Positions 8,176 through 15,947 of a stretch of DNA of 37,267 nucleotides are shown here, in pieces. Under the pieces are notes generated by a model, which ran no database searches, was not told the DNA's origin, and was given only the letters and a program-made list of their open reading frames with translations. How positions within the stretch are numbered: position 1 is the first letter of the stretch; each line of letters opens with the position of its first letter. Origin of the DNA: Planctomycetota bacterium. GTDB taxonomy: Bacteria > Planctomycetota > Planctomycetia > Isosphaerales > Isosphaeraceae. Made by a program: the position numbers and the translations under genes. The DNA lies in contig JAJYDH010000003.1 of the NCBI GenBank assembly GCA_021777685.1, forward strand, positions 1 through 37,267. Direction: 5' to 3'.

Positions 8176-9273
8176 GTGCGTCCGACATTCCTCTCGCCAG
8201 CCCGCCCGCTGTCTCTGGCCCTCCTGACGGTCGTCCTCGCCTCGGGCATGGCCCGGGGGCAGGCGGCCTCGGCCGTCATCGACGGGGCCGGGATGTTCTC
8301 GGAGGATGCCCTCCGCCAGGCGAAGGCTGAACTCGCCAGGATCGACCGGCTCCACGGAGTGACCGTGACGGTCGAGACTGTCGAGTCGCTCCGCGGTCAG
8401 ACGATCGACGAGGCCGCGGTCCGCAGGGCCGAGCAACTCGGCCACAAGGGGATATTCATCCTGATCGCCAAGCAGGAGCACAAGGCCGAGGCGCTGGCGT
8501 CGCCCCGGACTCTCTTCGAGAGCCTGGGAAAGGCCCGGCTCAACGAGGTCCGAGACGCTTTCACCGGGGAATTCCGCAAGCGGAAGATCGATGACGGGCT
8601 CATCAAGGGCGTCCAGGCGGCGGGCACGGTCCTGGCCGTCGTCCGGCCTGGCCCGGGCCCTCGTGAGGACGGGGCCGGTTTCCTGCCCTCGCGGACCTCC
8701 GAAACGAAGCCATCGGCCCCGGGCTCCTCGACCCCGCTGGTTCTCCGCCAGCAGGTCCGGCTCACCCTGGCGGGCGCCCGAGCGGCCGTCGCCGGCGCGG
8801 AGGCCAAGGCCGTCGAGAAGGGTTGGAAGATGAACTTCGCGGTGGTCGACGACGGCGGCCACCTGCTGGCGTTCGCCCGGATGGACGGGGCCCGGCCGGC
8901 CAGCGTTGCGACCTCGACGACCAAGGCCATCTCCGCCGCCACCTTCCGCCAGGCCACCGGCCCGCTGCCGGCCGGGGCCTCGAACCCCGACGCCCTGCAC
9001 AACCTGGCCGTGGAGAATGCGGCGGCGGCCTCGGGCGCCAGGTTGACCACGCTCCTGGGAGGCGTGCCGATCGTCGTCGACGGCCAGATCATCGGAGCCA
9101 TCGGGGTGGGTGGCGGCAGTGGCGAGCAGGACACCGAAGCGGCCAAGGCGGGCATCGCCGCATTCCTCGAAGGGCTCCAGTCCAGGCCCGAAGAGGCGAA
9201 ACCAAAGCCGAAAGATAAGGAAGGTGAGGCGGCGACCGCTCGCCCCTCCGAGGGCGAGCCCGCGCCGAAGTGA
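8176..9273 (+). CDS. Secreted TPM-domain / HbpS-GlcG-domain fusion protein
   Basis: 365 residues from GTG 8176. A signal peptide spans about 1-29 (PLSLALLTVVLASGMARGQA). The first domain (about 32-150) resembles the TPM fold of photosystem repair and membrane-associated proteins: VIDGAGMFSEDALRQAKAEL, then a GIFILIAKQEHK strand. After a Pro/Ser-rich linker, residues about 205-335 match the HbpS/GlcG family (haem-degrading or haem-binding protein): FAVVDDGGHLLAFARMDGA, TTKAISAATFR, GGVPIVVDGQIIGAIGVGGG. The tail is Lys/Glu/Pro-rich and charged. HbpS-like domains bind haem or small cofactors and some act as extracellular redox sensors; here the role is inferred only. The next gene follows after 37 bases on the same strand. 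Confidence 0.82.
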   Translation: MRPTFLSPARPLSLALLTVVLASGMARGQAASAVIDGAGMFSEDALRQAKAELARIDRLHGVTVTVETVESLRGQTIDEAAVRRAEQLGHKGIFILIAKQEHKAEALASPRTLFESLGKARLNEVRDAFTGEFRKRKIDDGLIKGVQAAGTVLAVVRPGPGPREDGAGFLPSRTSETKPSAPGSSTPLVLRQQVRLTLAGARAAVAGAEAKAVEKGWKMNFAVVDDGGHLLAFARMDGARPASVATSTTKAISAATFRQATGPLPAGASNPDALHNLAVENAAAASGARLTTLLGGVPIVVDGQIIGAIGVGGGSGEQDTEAAKAGIAAFLEGLQSRPEEAKPKPKDKEGEAATARPSEGEPAPK

Positions 9274-9310
9274 TCCCGACCCGACGACGGCCATCAGAGG
9301 CGGCGGGACG

Positions 9311-9874
9311 ATGCCCGAACCCTGGAAACCATCCCAAGATCAGATCCTCTCGGCCCGGGACAGGACCGTGTCTGATGTGGTGGCCCCCGGGTTGGAGGTG
9401 CTCTTCTCCGGGATCAATCCGAGCCTCTATTCCGCGGCGGTGGGGCGCCACTTCGCCCGGCCGGGAAATCGATTCTGGCCGGCGCTCCACGCGGCCGGGT
9501 TCACGCCTCGACAGTTCTCTCCCTTCGAAGATCGATCCCTGCTCGAACTCGGCTATGGGATCACCAACTTCGTCGATCGCGCGACCGCCTCGGCCGACGA
9601 ACTCTCGGCCGAGGAACTCGTCGAAGGCGGTCGCCGCCTGGAGGAGAAGATCCTCCGCCTCCGACCCAGGTTCGTCGCCTTCCTCGGCATCACCGCCTAC
9701 CGCGCGGCCTTCGATCGGCCTCGCGCCGCGGTCGGACTCCAGCAAGAGACGATCTCCGACACCGGCCTCTGGGTGCTCCCCAACCCGAGCGGACTGAACG
9801 CCCACTACCGGATTCACGACCTGGCTAGATTGTTCGGAGACTTGAGGGAGGCCGCGAAACATCGGTCGAGATGA
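9311..9874 (+). CDS. mug: Mug-type G/U(T) mismatch-specific DNA glycosylase
   Basis: 187 residues. It shows both signature loops of the MUG/TDG branch of the uracil-DNA glycosylase superfamily: GINPS at 34-38 (the Asn positions the catalytic water) and NPSGLN at 158-163 (minor-groove and mismatch reading), plus RHFARPGNRFWPALHAAGF at about 46-64, which is close to the E. coli Mug motif. It should remove uracil or ethenocytosine, and possibly thymine, mispaired with guanine. ATG 9311 begins the part that resembles the family; the frame is open further upstream into the preceding gene but that stretch is not family-like. It is convergent with the methyltransferase gene. Confidence 0.9.
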   Translation: MPEPWKPSQDQILSARDRTVSDVVAPGLEVLFSGINPSLYSAAVGRHFARPGNRFWPALHAAGFTPRQFSPFEDRSLLELGYGITNFVDRATASADELSAEELVEGGRRLEEKILRLRPRFVAFLGITAYRAAFDRPRAAVGLQQETISDTGLWVLPNPSGLNAHYRIHDLARLFGDLREAAKHRSR

Positions 9875-9935
9875 CCTCGACATTGTCCGTCGCAAGGGTA
9901 CGAGAGAATCCCGGCCTCCGAGCGGAATCCGGCGC

Positions 9936-10637
9936 TCAGCTCGTCCGTCGGCCGATGAGGGCGAGTTGAAAGCCGGCATAGGAGCGGACCACCCAGTCGA
10001 AACGGGAGAGCGTGGCTGTCGCTCCCAGCAATTCCTCTCCGGTAAACCCCCGGAGGACGGAGAGCGGGCCGTCATGGCGGACCAGACGATTTCGAGTGAA
10101 GAAGAGACTCCAGGCGCGGAATCCCCAGTAAGCGAGCCAGTGACGCCGGATATCCAGGACGACGACGCGATGTCGTGCCACTCGGGCCATCTCGTCGAGC
10201 AGGCGGCCCAGGGACGGGCCGTGGAAGTGGTGGGCGAACTTCACGGCGATGACGAGGTCGATCGTCCGATCGTCGAAGGGTAGTCGAAGCGCGTCCCCCC
10301 GCACGACGCTCAGTGAGCGCCGCCGGGCGGACGCCACGGCGGTCGGATCGCGGTCCAGCGCCAGAACCTGAACGTCTCGCCCCGGTGTCAGTTGCCGGAG
10401 GGCCTCGGGAATGTCACCCGAGCCGGAACCCACATCGACCGCCGTGATCGGAAGCGACCCTGGACAGTCCTCGCGGAGGAACCGGAGGTATTCTCGGCGC
10501 ATGGTCCGAATGTTGCCGAGTTGCCTGTTGACCCTCCGGAGGACCCGGTACGCGTCTTCCACCTCGGAAGCCGGGAGCCCCGGAGAATCCATGAGTTCCG
10601 GGTCATCATGACGATCGGGGGTCCAGATCCTGGCCAT
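9936..10637 (-). CDS. Class I SAM-dependent methyltransferase
   Basis: 233 residues with a Rossmann methyltransferase core: motif I VDVGSGSGDIP (about 67-77), the acidic end of strand 2 in LALDRDP (about 92-98), RGDALRLPFDD, and IDLVIAVKFAHHF. The C-terminal part is hydrophobic and aromatic (HWLAYWGFRAWSLFF), as in methyltransferases acting on lipids or quinones. The substrate cannot be told. It is the last gene of a - strand run that starts with ricT, 46 bases after the 43-residue membrane peptide gene. Confidence 0.85.
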   Translation of the reverse strand: MARIWTPDRHDDPELMDSPGLPASEVEDAYRVLRRVNRQLGNIRTMRREYLRFLREDCPGSLPITAVDVGSGSGDIPEALRQLTPGRDVQVLALDRDPTAVASARRRSLSVVRGDALRLPFDDRTIDLVIAVKFAHHFHGPSLGRLLDEMARVARHRVVVLDIRRHWLAYWGFRAWSLFFTRNRLVRHDGPLSVLRGFTGEELLGATATLSRFDWVVRSYAGFQLALIGRRTS

Positions 10638-10683
10638 CGCGTACGGGCCTTCCGGTCGTGTCGGTACCGCGAAATGATGATCT

Positions 10684-10815
10684 TCAGCGGGCGGCGGGAG
10701 TTGTGGACCGCGGATGCGGCCGATCGGCGGACAGCCACGCCATCGTCCCCAGGCCGACGACCCAGGCCAGGTAGAGAAACGAAGCCAGGGCGAAATTCAG
10801 GAGGCGTCGATTCAC
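10684..10815 (-). CDS. 43-residue single-pass membrane peptide
   Basis: The GTG start at 10815 is preceded on the - strand by a strong GGAGGGGA ribosome site about 6 bases away. The peptide begins VNRRLLNFALASFLYLAWVV, giving two Arg, one hydrophobic helix of about 20 residues, and a short Pro/Arg tail; positive-inside reading puts the N-terminus in the cytosol. It sits between the Minf_1886-family gene (28 bases) and the methyltransferase gene (46 bases) on the same strand. I recognise no family. A longer in-frame start at 10908 would run into the upstream gene and adds unlikely sequence. Confidence 0.6.
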   Translation of the reverse strand: MNRRLLNFALASFLYLAWVVGLGTMAWLSADRPHPRSTTPAAR

Positions 10816-10843
10816 CAGTCTTCCCCTCCGATATCGGAGCGTT

Positions 10844-11260
10844 TCAGGCGACGTCGTCCAGGACGAGCACGAAATCGCGGCGCAGGGCTTCTTCGAAGTC
10901 GTAGACATGGTCGAAGTCGGACCGGGAGTCGGAGGAGGACTTCTCCAGATCGCCCGATTCCATCAAATTGTAAACGATCTCGCCGAGATCGGAGGTCGTC
11001 CGGATGCCCCATTGATTGAGGACGGCCATCGCCAGCAGGCCATAATGGGCCAGCGCCAGGAGCCTCGCCCCTTCGCAAAGCTCTCGACCGGTGACGTGGC
11101 GTGATTTCAAGGTCCGTCGCCCTCGCGGCCGTGACCTCGCCTGCGCCCGCTTCTTCAGGTTCTTGGTGTATTCCAGGGCTTCGAAGACGAACGCGTAGGC
11201 GTGGATCGAGTAGCGAGGGTCACGCGCCAGGACCGTCGCCAGTTCATCGCGAAGGCTCAT
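10844..11260 (-). CDS. Minf_1886 family protein
   Basis: 138 residues. The layout fits a small conserved family of planctomycetes and verrucomicrobia: RDPRYSIHAYAFVFEALEYT near the start, HVTGRELCEGARLLAL in the middle, then LLAMAVLNQWGIRTTSDLGEIVYNLMESG and SDFDHVYDFEEALRRDF near the end. The biochemical function is unknown. ATG 11260 is chosen because the family begins at this MSLRDEL-type sequence; an in-frame start 39 bases upstream overlaps the end of ricT. It lies 35 bases after ricT, probably in one operon. Confidence 0.8.
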   Translation of the reverse strand: MSLRDELATVLARDPRYSIHAYAFVFEALEYTKNLKKRAQARSRPRGRRTLKSRHVTGRELCEGARLLALAHYGLLAMAVLNQWGIRTTSDLGEIVYNLMESGDLEKSSSDSRSDFDHVYDFEEALRRDFVLVLDDVA

Positions 11261-11295
11261 CGATCGGTTCCCTTCGTGCGCCGGGCGCCGAACGC

Positions 11296-12150
11296 TCACG
11301 GTTCGACGCGATCATCATCCTCATCCTGAGTCGGCCGCGGCCTCGACTTCTCGATGCCGAGAATATCGTCCTTGCCGACGACGATCCGACGGTAGTCCTC
11401 GAGTTCGACGACGAGCTTCTGGGCGAGGACTTCCTGGGCCAGCACCCGGCCTTTCCCGCGGCGGGTGACGACCCTCGAACCGACGGTCGGCAATTCCCTC
11501 TCCAACGCCTGATAGGTGTCGAACTCGTAACGCAGGCAGCATTTAAGCCTACCACAACGTCCTGATATCTTCGAGGGATCGAGGGTCGTTTTCTGGACCT
11601 TCGCCATGCGCATCGAGACTGGCGGCATCCGGGAGAGGTGTGTATTGCAGCAGACCGGCTTCCCACAATCCCCATAATCGGCCAGGAGTTTGGCCTCATC
11701 TCGGACCCCGATCTGTCGCATCTCGATCCGGGTCTGGAGGGCCCTCGCCAGGTCTTTCACCAGTTCTCGAAAATCGACCCGTTTCTCCGAGACGTAATAG
11801 AAGACCATCCGCTCGCCGCCGAGGATCGCCTCGACGTCGACGAGGTCCATCTGCAGCTTCCGCCTGCCGGCGAACTCGCGGCAGGCGGCCAATCCCTGGC
11901 TCGCGCGGACGCCGAGGCGGAACTCCGCCGCCAGATCGTCGGGCGTCGCCACACGCACGATCTGGCCCTGGAATGGATTATCAAGGAACGAGGCCGTTCG
12001 ATCGGTAGCCGGGCAGAGGACTTCGCCAAGCTCGATCCCCCGGTCGCTCCGGACCACGACCTTCTCCCCTCGGAGATGGCCCCGTCCTTCGAGGCATTCA
12101 TATTCGCCAATGAGACGCATCTGTCCATAGCGAACGACGAATGTGCTCAT
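11296..12150 (-). CDS. ricT: PSP1-domain protein, RicT-like
   Basis: 284 residues. It has the cysteine pattern of the PSP1/RicT family: CGKPVCC at 162-168 and GRCGRLKCCLRYE at about 198-208, after a segment with VFYYVSEKRVDFRELVKDLA. In Bacillus subtilis RicT (YaaT) forms an iron-sulfur complex with RicA and RicF that influences RNase Y-dependent RNA processing. Planctomycete partners are not visible here, so the role in this organism is inferred. A short C-terminal SH3-like segment (RVVTRRGKGRVLAQEVL) and an acidic tail follow. ATG 12150 matches the family N-terminus MSTFVVRYG; the frame is open far upstream but that part is not protein-like. Confidence 0.88.
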   Translation of the reverse strand: MSTFVVRYGQMRLIGEYECLEGRGHLRGEKVVVRSDRGIELGEVLCPATDRTASFLDNPFQGQIVRVATPDDLAAEFRLGVRASQGLAACREFAGRRKLQMDLVDVEAILGGERMVFYYVSEKRVDFRELVKDLARALQTRIEMRQIGVRDEAKLLADYGDCGKPVCCNTHLSRMPPVSMRMAKVQKTTLDPSKISGRCGRLKCCLRYEFDTYQALERELPTVGSRVVTRRGKGRVLAQEVLAQKLVVELEDYRRIVVGKDDILGIEKSRPRPTQDEDDDRVEP

Positions 12151-12490
12151 GAGGTGAGGGTTGGCTTGAGGGCGAACGGGATCACATCGACCGGCCCGAA
12201 TTTCCTCACGAGCGGCCGATGCCCCTAGGGATATTCGATCCATCCCGAGACACAGTATAACTGCTATCATCTTTCCCGCCAGAGGATTTCGACCATCCCC
12301 CGAAGGTAATAGGCGAGGCTCACCCGACGCTGCCATCAAGGCGTCCAGGCCGTGGCTGGGAACCCTCCGAGGATCTGGCTTCCACCGGAGCGTCAATCCT
12401 CCGATAATGTGCCGAGCGGCCAACCGCGCCCCGACCTCGTTTTCAATCCCATCGGTCGCCGAGGCGACCGCCCGAAGGATCGACCGACTC
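12151..12490. promoter_or_regulatory. Divergent non-coding region between ricT and the Trm112-like gene
   Basis: About 340 bases hold no convincing gene. A lower-GC patch lies at 12230-12275. On the - strand TATACT (12259 to 12254) is one base off the sigma-70 -10 consensus and sits about 104 bases upstream of ricT; its -35 region is poor. On the + strand TATAAC overlaps it at 12256-12261. The remaining 200 bases before the Trm112-like gene show no further signal I can support. Confidence 0.3.
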
Positions 12491-12715
12491 ATGGTAAGCG
12501 ACCAACTCCTGGCACTCTTGGTTTGCCCCATGGGCAAGGTCCCGCTCAGCCGAGAGGGCGACATCCTGACCTGCACCCAGTGCGGAGTCCGATTCGCGAT
12601 CAAGGACGACATCCCCAACATGATCGTCGAGGAGGCCGAACTGCCTCCGGGTTGCTCCTGCCTGGCGGACCTCGAATGCGTGAAGACCGGCCGGGCCAAG
12701 GTCGAGATCTCCTGA
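12491..12715 (+). CDS. Trm112-like / UPF0434 small zinc protein
   Basis: 74 residues, beginning VSDQLLALLVCPMGKVPLS and followed by CTQCGVRFAIKDDIPNMIVEEA. This is the layout of Trm112/UPF0434 proteins, which in other systems bind and stabilise methyltransferases. The usual first CxxC is reduced to CPMG, with one Cys (C12) only, while the second pair (C28, C31) is intact, so zinc binding by the usual four ligands is doubtful; two further Cys (55, 57) lie in PPGCSCLAD. ATG 12491 fits the family start. It is read towards the end of the phage-derived block. Confidence 0.75.
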   Translation: MVSDQLLALLVCPMGKVPLSREGDILTCTQCGVRFAIKDDIPNMIVEEAELPPGCSCLADLECVKTGRAKVEIS

Positions 12716-12747
12716 CGTCTCGACCCCGCTCAGGACCTCGGGCCACT

Positions 12748-12764
12748 CGCCCCGGCACGGGGCG
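12748..12764. terminator. Hairpin between convergent genes
   Basis: CGCCCCG and CGGGGCG form a perfect 7-bp stem with a GCA loop, between the stop of the Trm112-like gene (+) and the stop of the last phage-block gene (-). There is no T-run, so it could be a bidirectional terminator or simply an mRNA 3'-end structure. Confidence 0.45.
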
Positions 12765-12767
12765 TGC

Positions 12768-13103
12768 TCAGCCGTCGTATCGGAACACCCAGCGATTGTC
12801 GACGAAGGTCGCCAGGACGTTGGTCCCCGACGGCGGGACGGCCGACCCGAGATTCAGCGAGAAGAAGGTCGAGTTGCCGACGGTCAAGATTGCCATACCT
12901 CCTTCAACCTCCGGACCCAGGACAGTGAGCGGCGAGCAGGCGTAGAACGTCTGGGCGGAGGTCGGATAGCTCGACTGCGTCTTCGTCTGGGCGACGAGAC
13001 AGGGCATCCCCAGGGTGGGATCGAGCCCGGCCTGGCTGAAGCCGTCGATCAGGGCCGCGTCGCGGATTCGGAGTCGTTTCGCTTCGTCTTCTCGGGCTCT
13101 CAT
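12768..13103 (-). CDS. Last gene of the phage-derived block, unknown function
   Basis: 111 residues, with no recognised family. The N-terminus is charged and helical (RAREDEAKRLRIRDAALID); the rest is rich in small and beta-prone residues (PCLVAQTKTQSS, GGMAILTVGNSTFF, VDNRWVFRYDG), as in small tail or baseplate accessory proteins. ATG 13103 shares one base with the stop of the 702-residue tail protein gene (TGATG), which suggests coupled translation and fixes the start. Confidence 0.65.
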   Translation of the reverse strand: MRAREDEAKRLRIRDAALIDGFSQAGLDPTLGMPCLVAQTKTQSSYPTSAQTFYACSPLTVLGPEVEGGMAILTVGNSTFFSLNLGSAVPPSGTNVLATFVDNRWVFRYDG

Positions 13104-15211
13104 CAATACTGGCCCCGCTGGTCGGAGAGTTGCAGTAGAGTCTGCTGCTTGCCGTCGAAGTCCCAGGTCAATCCGACCACCGCCGGATAGACCTCGCCCT
13201 CCTCAGTTGGCGCGCCGGCGTTGGTCCTGAGCGAGAGGTCGCGTCCCTGGATCGAGCAGATTCGATCGCCGATCTGGTAGGCCTGGGTGAACCTCGGGAT
13301 CGTGATGACACCCGCGACCTCGCCCGCCTCGTTCGCAGTCCGTCGAGCGCTTGCCTCGGCGAGCGCGTCGACGCTGTCGTCGCGAACGACAATCTCATCG
13401 GACGTGGAATTGAACTCGCTGTTGGCGGCCACGACGTGCTTGGCGTAACGGTCCCGGGCGTCGACTCGCCTCAGGACTGTGTAGGAGATCGGGCTCGATG
13501 GCCGTCGATCGGCCGTGGCGGAGAGGATGTGATCGCCCTCGATGACGCAGGTGAGACGGAGCGTGAAGTGATTGGCGCCCTTGTTCGCCTGGTCCTCCAC
13601 GCCCTTGACCACTCCGGCCGGGTAGGGCATGCCGGAGACCTTGGAAGCCTGGATGTTCCAGCTATTGGGGTTCGGCACGTTGATCCAGATGCCGAGCCGG
13701 TCCTTGAGCAGTTCGAAGCCGCCACCGACCGGCTGCCAGGTCCCCGTCCCGTCCCATAAGCCGGGCTGCGAGCCGTTGTAGTCGGTCGAGATCGACAACC
13801 GGGCTTTCAGAGGCTTCTGGTTCGGGTCGAGTGAGAATAATTCGCCGATCGGAATTCGTCGCCTCTTGACGTAACCGGCCGATGGGCCGTCCTGGCTCCC
13901 GAGCAGGTCGTCAAGCGGCGGGACTTCCGTCGAGATCGTCCCGGACTTCCAGTTCCAGTGCCCTTCGCCCGTCTCGTCGAAGACGTAGAGGCGGTACATG
14001 TCGTGGTTCGTCCGCGAGAAATCCGGGCTATTCTTGTCGAAGGCCGCCAGCGCGGAATAACCAACAGCGTCGCCCGCCGAGATCGGAAACCCCGGGGCCA
14101 GGATGAAGGACGCCTCGTATCGGACGAGTTCCGATTCGACCGTGAACGCGTTGGCGACTCCGCTGAAGTCGCGGGCGAGTTGGGCCTCGGCGAGGTTTGT
14201 CTGGCCCGGATCGAGGACAGACCCTCGGGGCTGGAGAAAGAGGTCCTTGTAGGTGGATGCCGAGCCGTCCTGCCGCCGGAAAATATCGAGCGAGGTGGTG
14301 GGATTGCCGCCCGAGTCCGTATCAAGGCGGAACGCCATGCCGAACCCGTTCGGTTCCAGCAGGTCTCGGACGACAGCCGGCCAGGCCTTTCCGGTGGCCG
14401 GGTAATCCGGCACCAGGAGCGGTTCGCTCTGGTAGGTGCTCGGATCGTCGGGCAGGAGTCCGGAGCCCGAGTCCGGTTCTCTGCTGTCGAGGAGCGCATC
14501 GAGGAGAGAACTGTCGGGGTTGATCACATAAGTCTGGTCCGGGTTATGGCGATAGCAGAGGTAGCGGACCGCCATCGGGAGCGTCCAGGCCCGGCGAGCG
14601 TCGGGCTCGCGGATGACGAGGGGATCGAGGAATGTGGGATACGTGTTCCCCGAATCGTCGACCGCGTCGGCCCCGTCCGGTGTCGCGTTCGGGAGGCCTC
14701 CTGGATTGAATTGAGTGATGAGGTCGGTCTCGGAGTCGGAAACGGTGGTCGGGTCGTCGGCGTCGCGCATGAGGGCCCCGCCGATCGGCGTATCCCACTC
14801 CCTGATGGCGACACCGAACGCCACGAACGTGACCATCTCCCGATCCGGGGCGAGGCCCAGCTCCGGGACCTGCGCGAACCCATCGAAGAGGCATTCCGGG
14901 TTCCCGTCCGGGTCGAACGTCAGGACCACGAGCCGATCGTCGTTCGCGACGACCCCGGGCAGATTCGAGTCGACCGATAGCGCATCCTGGAATGAGCCCG
15001 GGTCGGTCGGCGGATCGGCCCAGTCGAAGACGTAACGGAACCGGGCCACGCCCGCGTCGGCGCCCTCGCGATACTGGATCGTCAGGACCCGGATATTAGA
15101 AAGGTATTCATAATTTCCGACAACTCCGGGCAGGTATCGGAAGACGCCGACGGGCGCGGCGGGACGTCCCAGGGGGATGCTCGTCGATTCGATCGAGGCG
15201 AAGGCGGGCAT
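13103..15211 (-). CDS. Large tail/baseplate hub-like protein
   Basis: 702 residues, the largest protein of the phage-derived block and near its 3' end, where hub and tip proteins are usually found. The body is beta-rich, with early VGVFRYLPGVVGNYEYLS and FRYVFDW and middle VRYLCYRHNPDQTYVINPD. The C-terminus looks like a hub reference-frame domain: ARRTANEAGEVAGVITIP, YQIGDRICSIQGRDLSL, then VVGLTWDFDGKQQTLLQL. This resembles minor tail proteins that anchor baseplate parts, but I cannot name a precise family. ATG 15211 is preceded by ACGGAGGACGAC, a good ribosome site; a longer open frame upstream overlaps the preceding gene and is Arg-rich shadow. Confidence 0.7.
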   Translation of the reverse strand: MPAFASIESTSIPLGRPAAPVGVFRYLPGVVGNYEYLSNIRVLTIQYREGADAGVARFRYVFDWADPPTDPGSFQDALSVDSNLPGVVANDDRLVVLTFDPDGNPECLFDGFAQVPELGLAPDREMVTFVAFGVAIREWDTPIGGALMRDADDPTTVSDSETDLITQFNPGGLPNATPDGADAVDDSGNTYPTFLDPLVIREPDARRAWTLPMAVRYLCYRHNPDQTYVINPDSSLLDALLDSREPDSGSGLLPDDPSTYQSEPLLVPDYPATGKAWPAVVRDLLEPNGFGMAFRLDTDSGGNPTTSLDIFRRQDGSASTYKDLFLQPRGSVLDPGQTNLAEAQLARDFSGVANAFTVESELVRYEASFILAPGFPISAGDAVGYSALAAFDKNSPDFSRTNHDMYRLYVFDETGEGHWNWKSGTISTEVPPLDDLLGSQDGPSAGYVKRRRIPIGELFSLDPNQKPLKARLSISTDYNGSQPGLWDGTGTWQPVGGGFELLKDRLGIWINVPNPNSWNIQASKVSGMPYPAGVVKGVEDQANKGANHFTLRLTCVIEGDHILSATADRRPSSPISYTVLRRVDARDRYAKHVVAANSEFNSTSDEIVVRDDSVDALAEASARRTANEAGEVAGVITIPRFTQAYQIGDRICSIQGRDLSLRTNAGAPTEEGEVYPAVVGLTWDFDGKQQTLLQLSDQRGQY

Positions 15212-15222
15212 GTCGTCCTCCG

Positions 15223-15942
15223 TCAGCTTCCCATCAGGCCGTGACGCTTCAGGGCGGCGATCAGTGCGTCGACCTTGGCGGCCAGGCTGGCGAAGTTGTT
15301 GTTGAGCACGGTTTGCGAGAACGACTGTCCCACGTCGGCGAGCGTGTCGGAAGCGACACCGGAGGGACTCGCCGCCAGGGGGGTCAACGCCGGCGCCTGA
15401 GAGGCCGGGGCGGCGCCGAAGAAGCCGATCAACACGTTGACCGGGTCGGCGACGACCAGGGACGACCCGGTCGAGGGCGAAGAAACCGTCAGCGGGCCGG
15501 TCATCGTGTCGCCGGCCTTGAGGACGAAACCGAGGCCCGTGCCGGAGACGGAGCACTGAATGCGTTCGTCGACGACCTGGGCGATCGCGGAGGGGCCGAC
15601 GACCACCCGGGCCAGCCTCAGGTGGGCCGTGTTCGGGAACGAGCCCCCCGAGGTCAGGACGCCGGCATCGGTGAGCCAGAGAAAGACCGTCGAGGACGCC
15701 GGGACGGCGAAGGTGGACGCACCGGCAAAGCTGACGATCGTGCCGTCCGACTTGACGAAATTCCCGGGCGAGACGCCGACCTGGAGGGTTGCGCTGGGGG
15801 TATCCGTGGTCGTCACGGCCAGGCCGCCGATGGCCGTCATCCCGTCCAGGGCCTGCGCGTTGGCATTGAGCGTGACGTCCCAGTTCCTGTCGGACGTCGC
15901 GGGCATCTGGAGCCGAGCGTTCGAGGTATACGTTGTCGCCAC
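15223..15942 (-). CDS. Phage tail/appendage protein
   Basis: 239 residues from GTG 15942. The start VATTYTSNARLQMPATSDRN leads into WDVTLNANAQALDGM. This is a layout I associate with tail-fibre or appendage proteins whose N-terminus attaches to the tail and whose middle holds beta-strand repeats (SDGTIVSFAGAS, STVFLWLTDAGVL). The C-terminus (SFSQTVLNNNFASLAAKVDALIAALKRHG) looks like a short trimeric coiled coil. GGAG lies 8 bases before GTG 15942; an alternative GTG at 15951 overlaps the upstream stop (GTGA) and adds three residues. It ends 11 bases before the 702-residue protein gene. Confidence 0.7.
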   Translation of the reverse strand: MATTYTSNARLQMPATSDRNWDVTLNANAQALDGMTAIGGLAVTTTDTPSATLQVGVSPGNFVKSDGTIVSFAGASTFAVPASSTVFLWLTDAGVLTSGGSFPNTAHLRLARVVVGPSAIAQVVDERIQCSVSGTGLGFVLKAGDTMTGPLTVSSPSTGSSLVVADPVNVLIGFFGAAPASQAPALTPLAASPSGVASDTLADVGQSFSQTVLNNNFASLAAKVDALIAALKRHGLMGS

Positions 15943-15947
15943 CGAGA

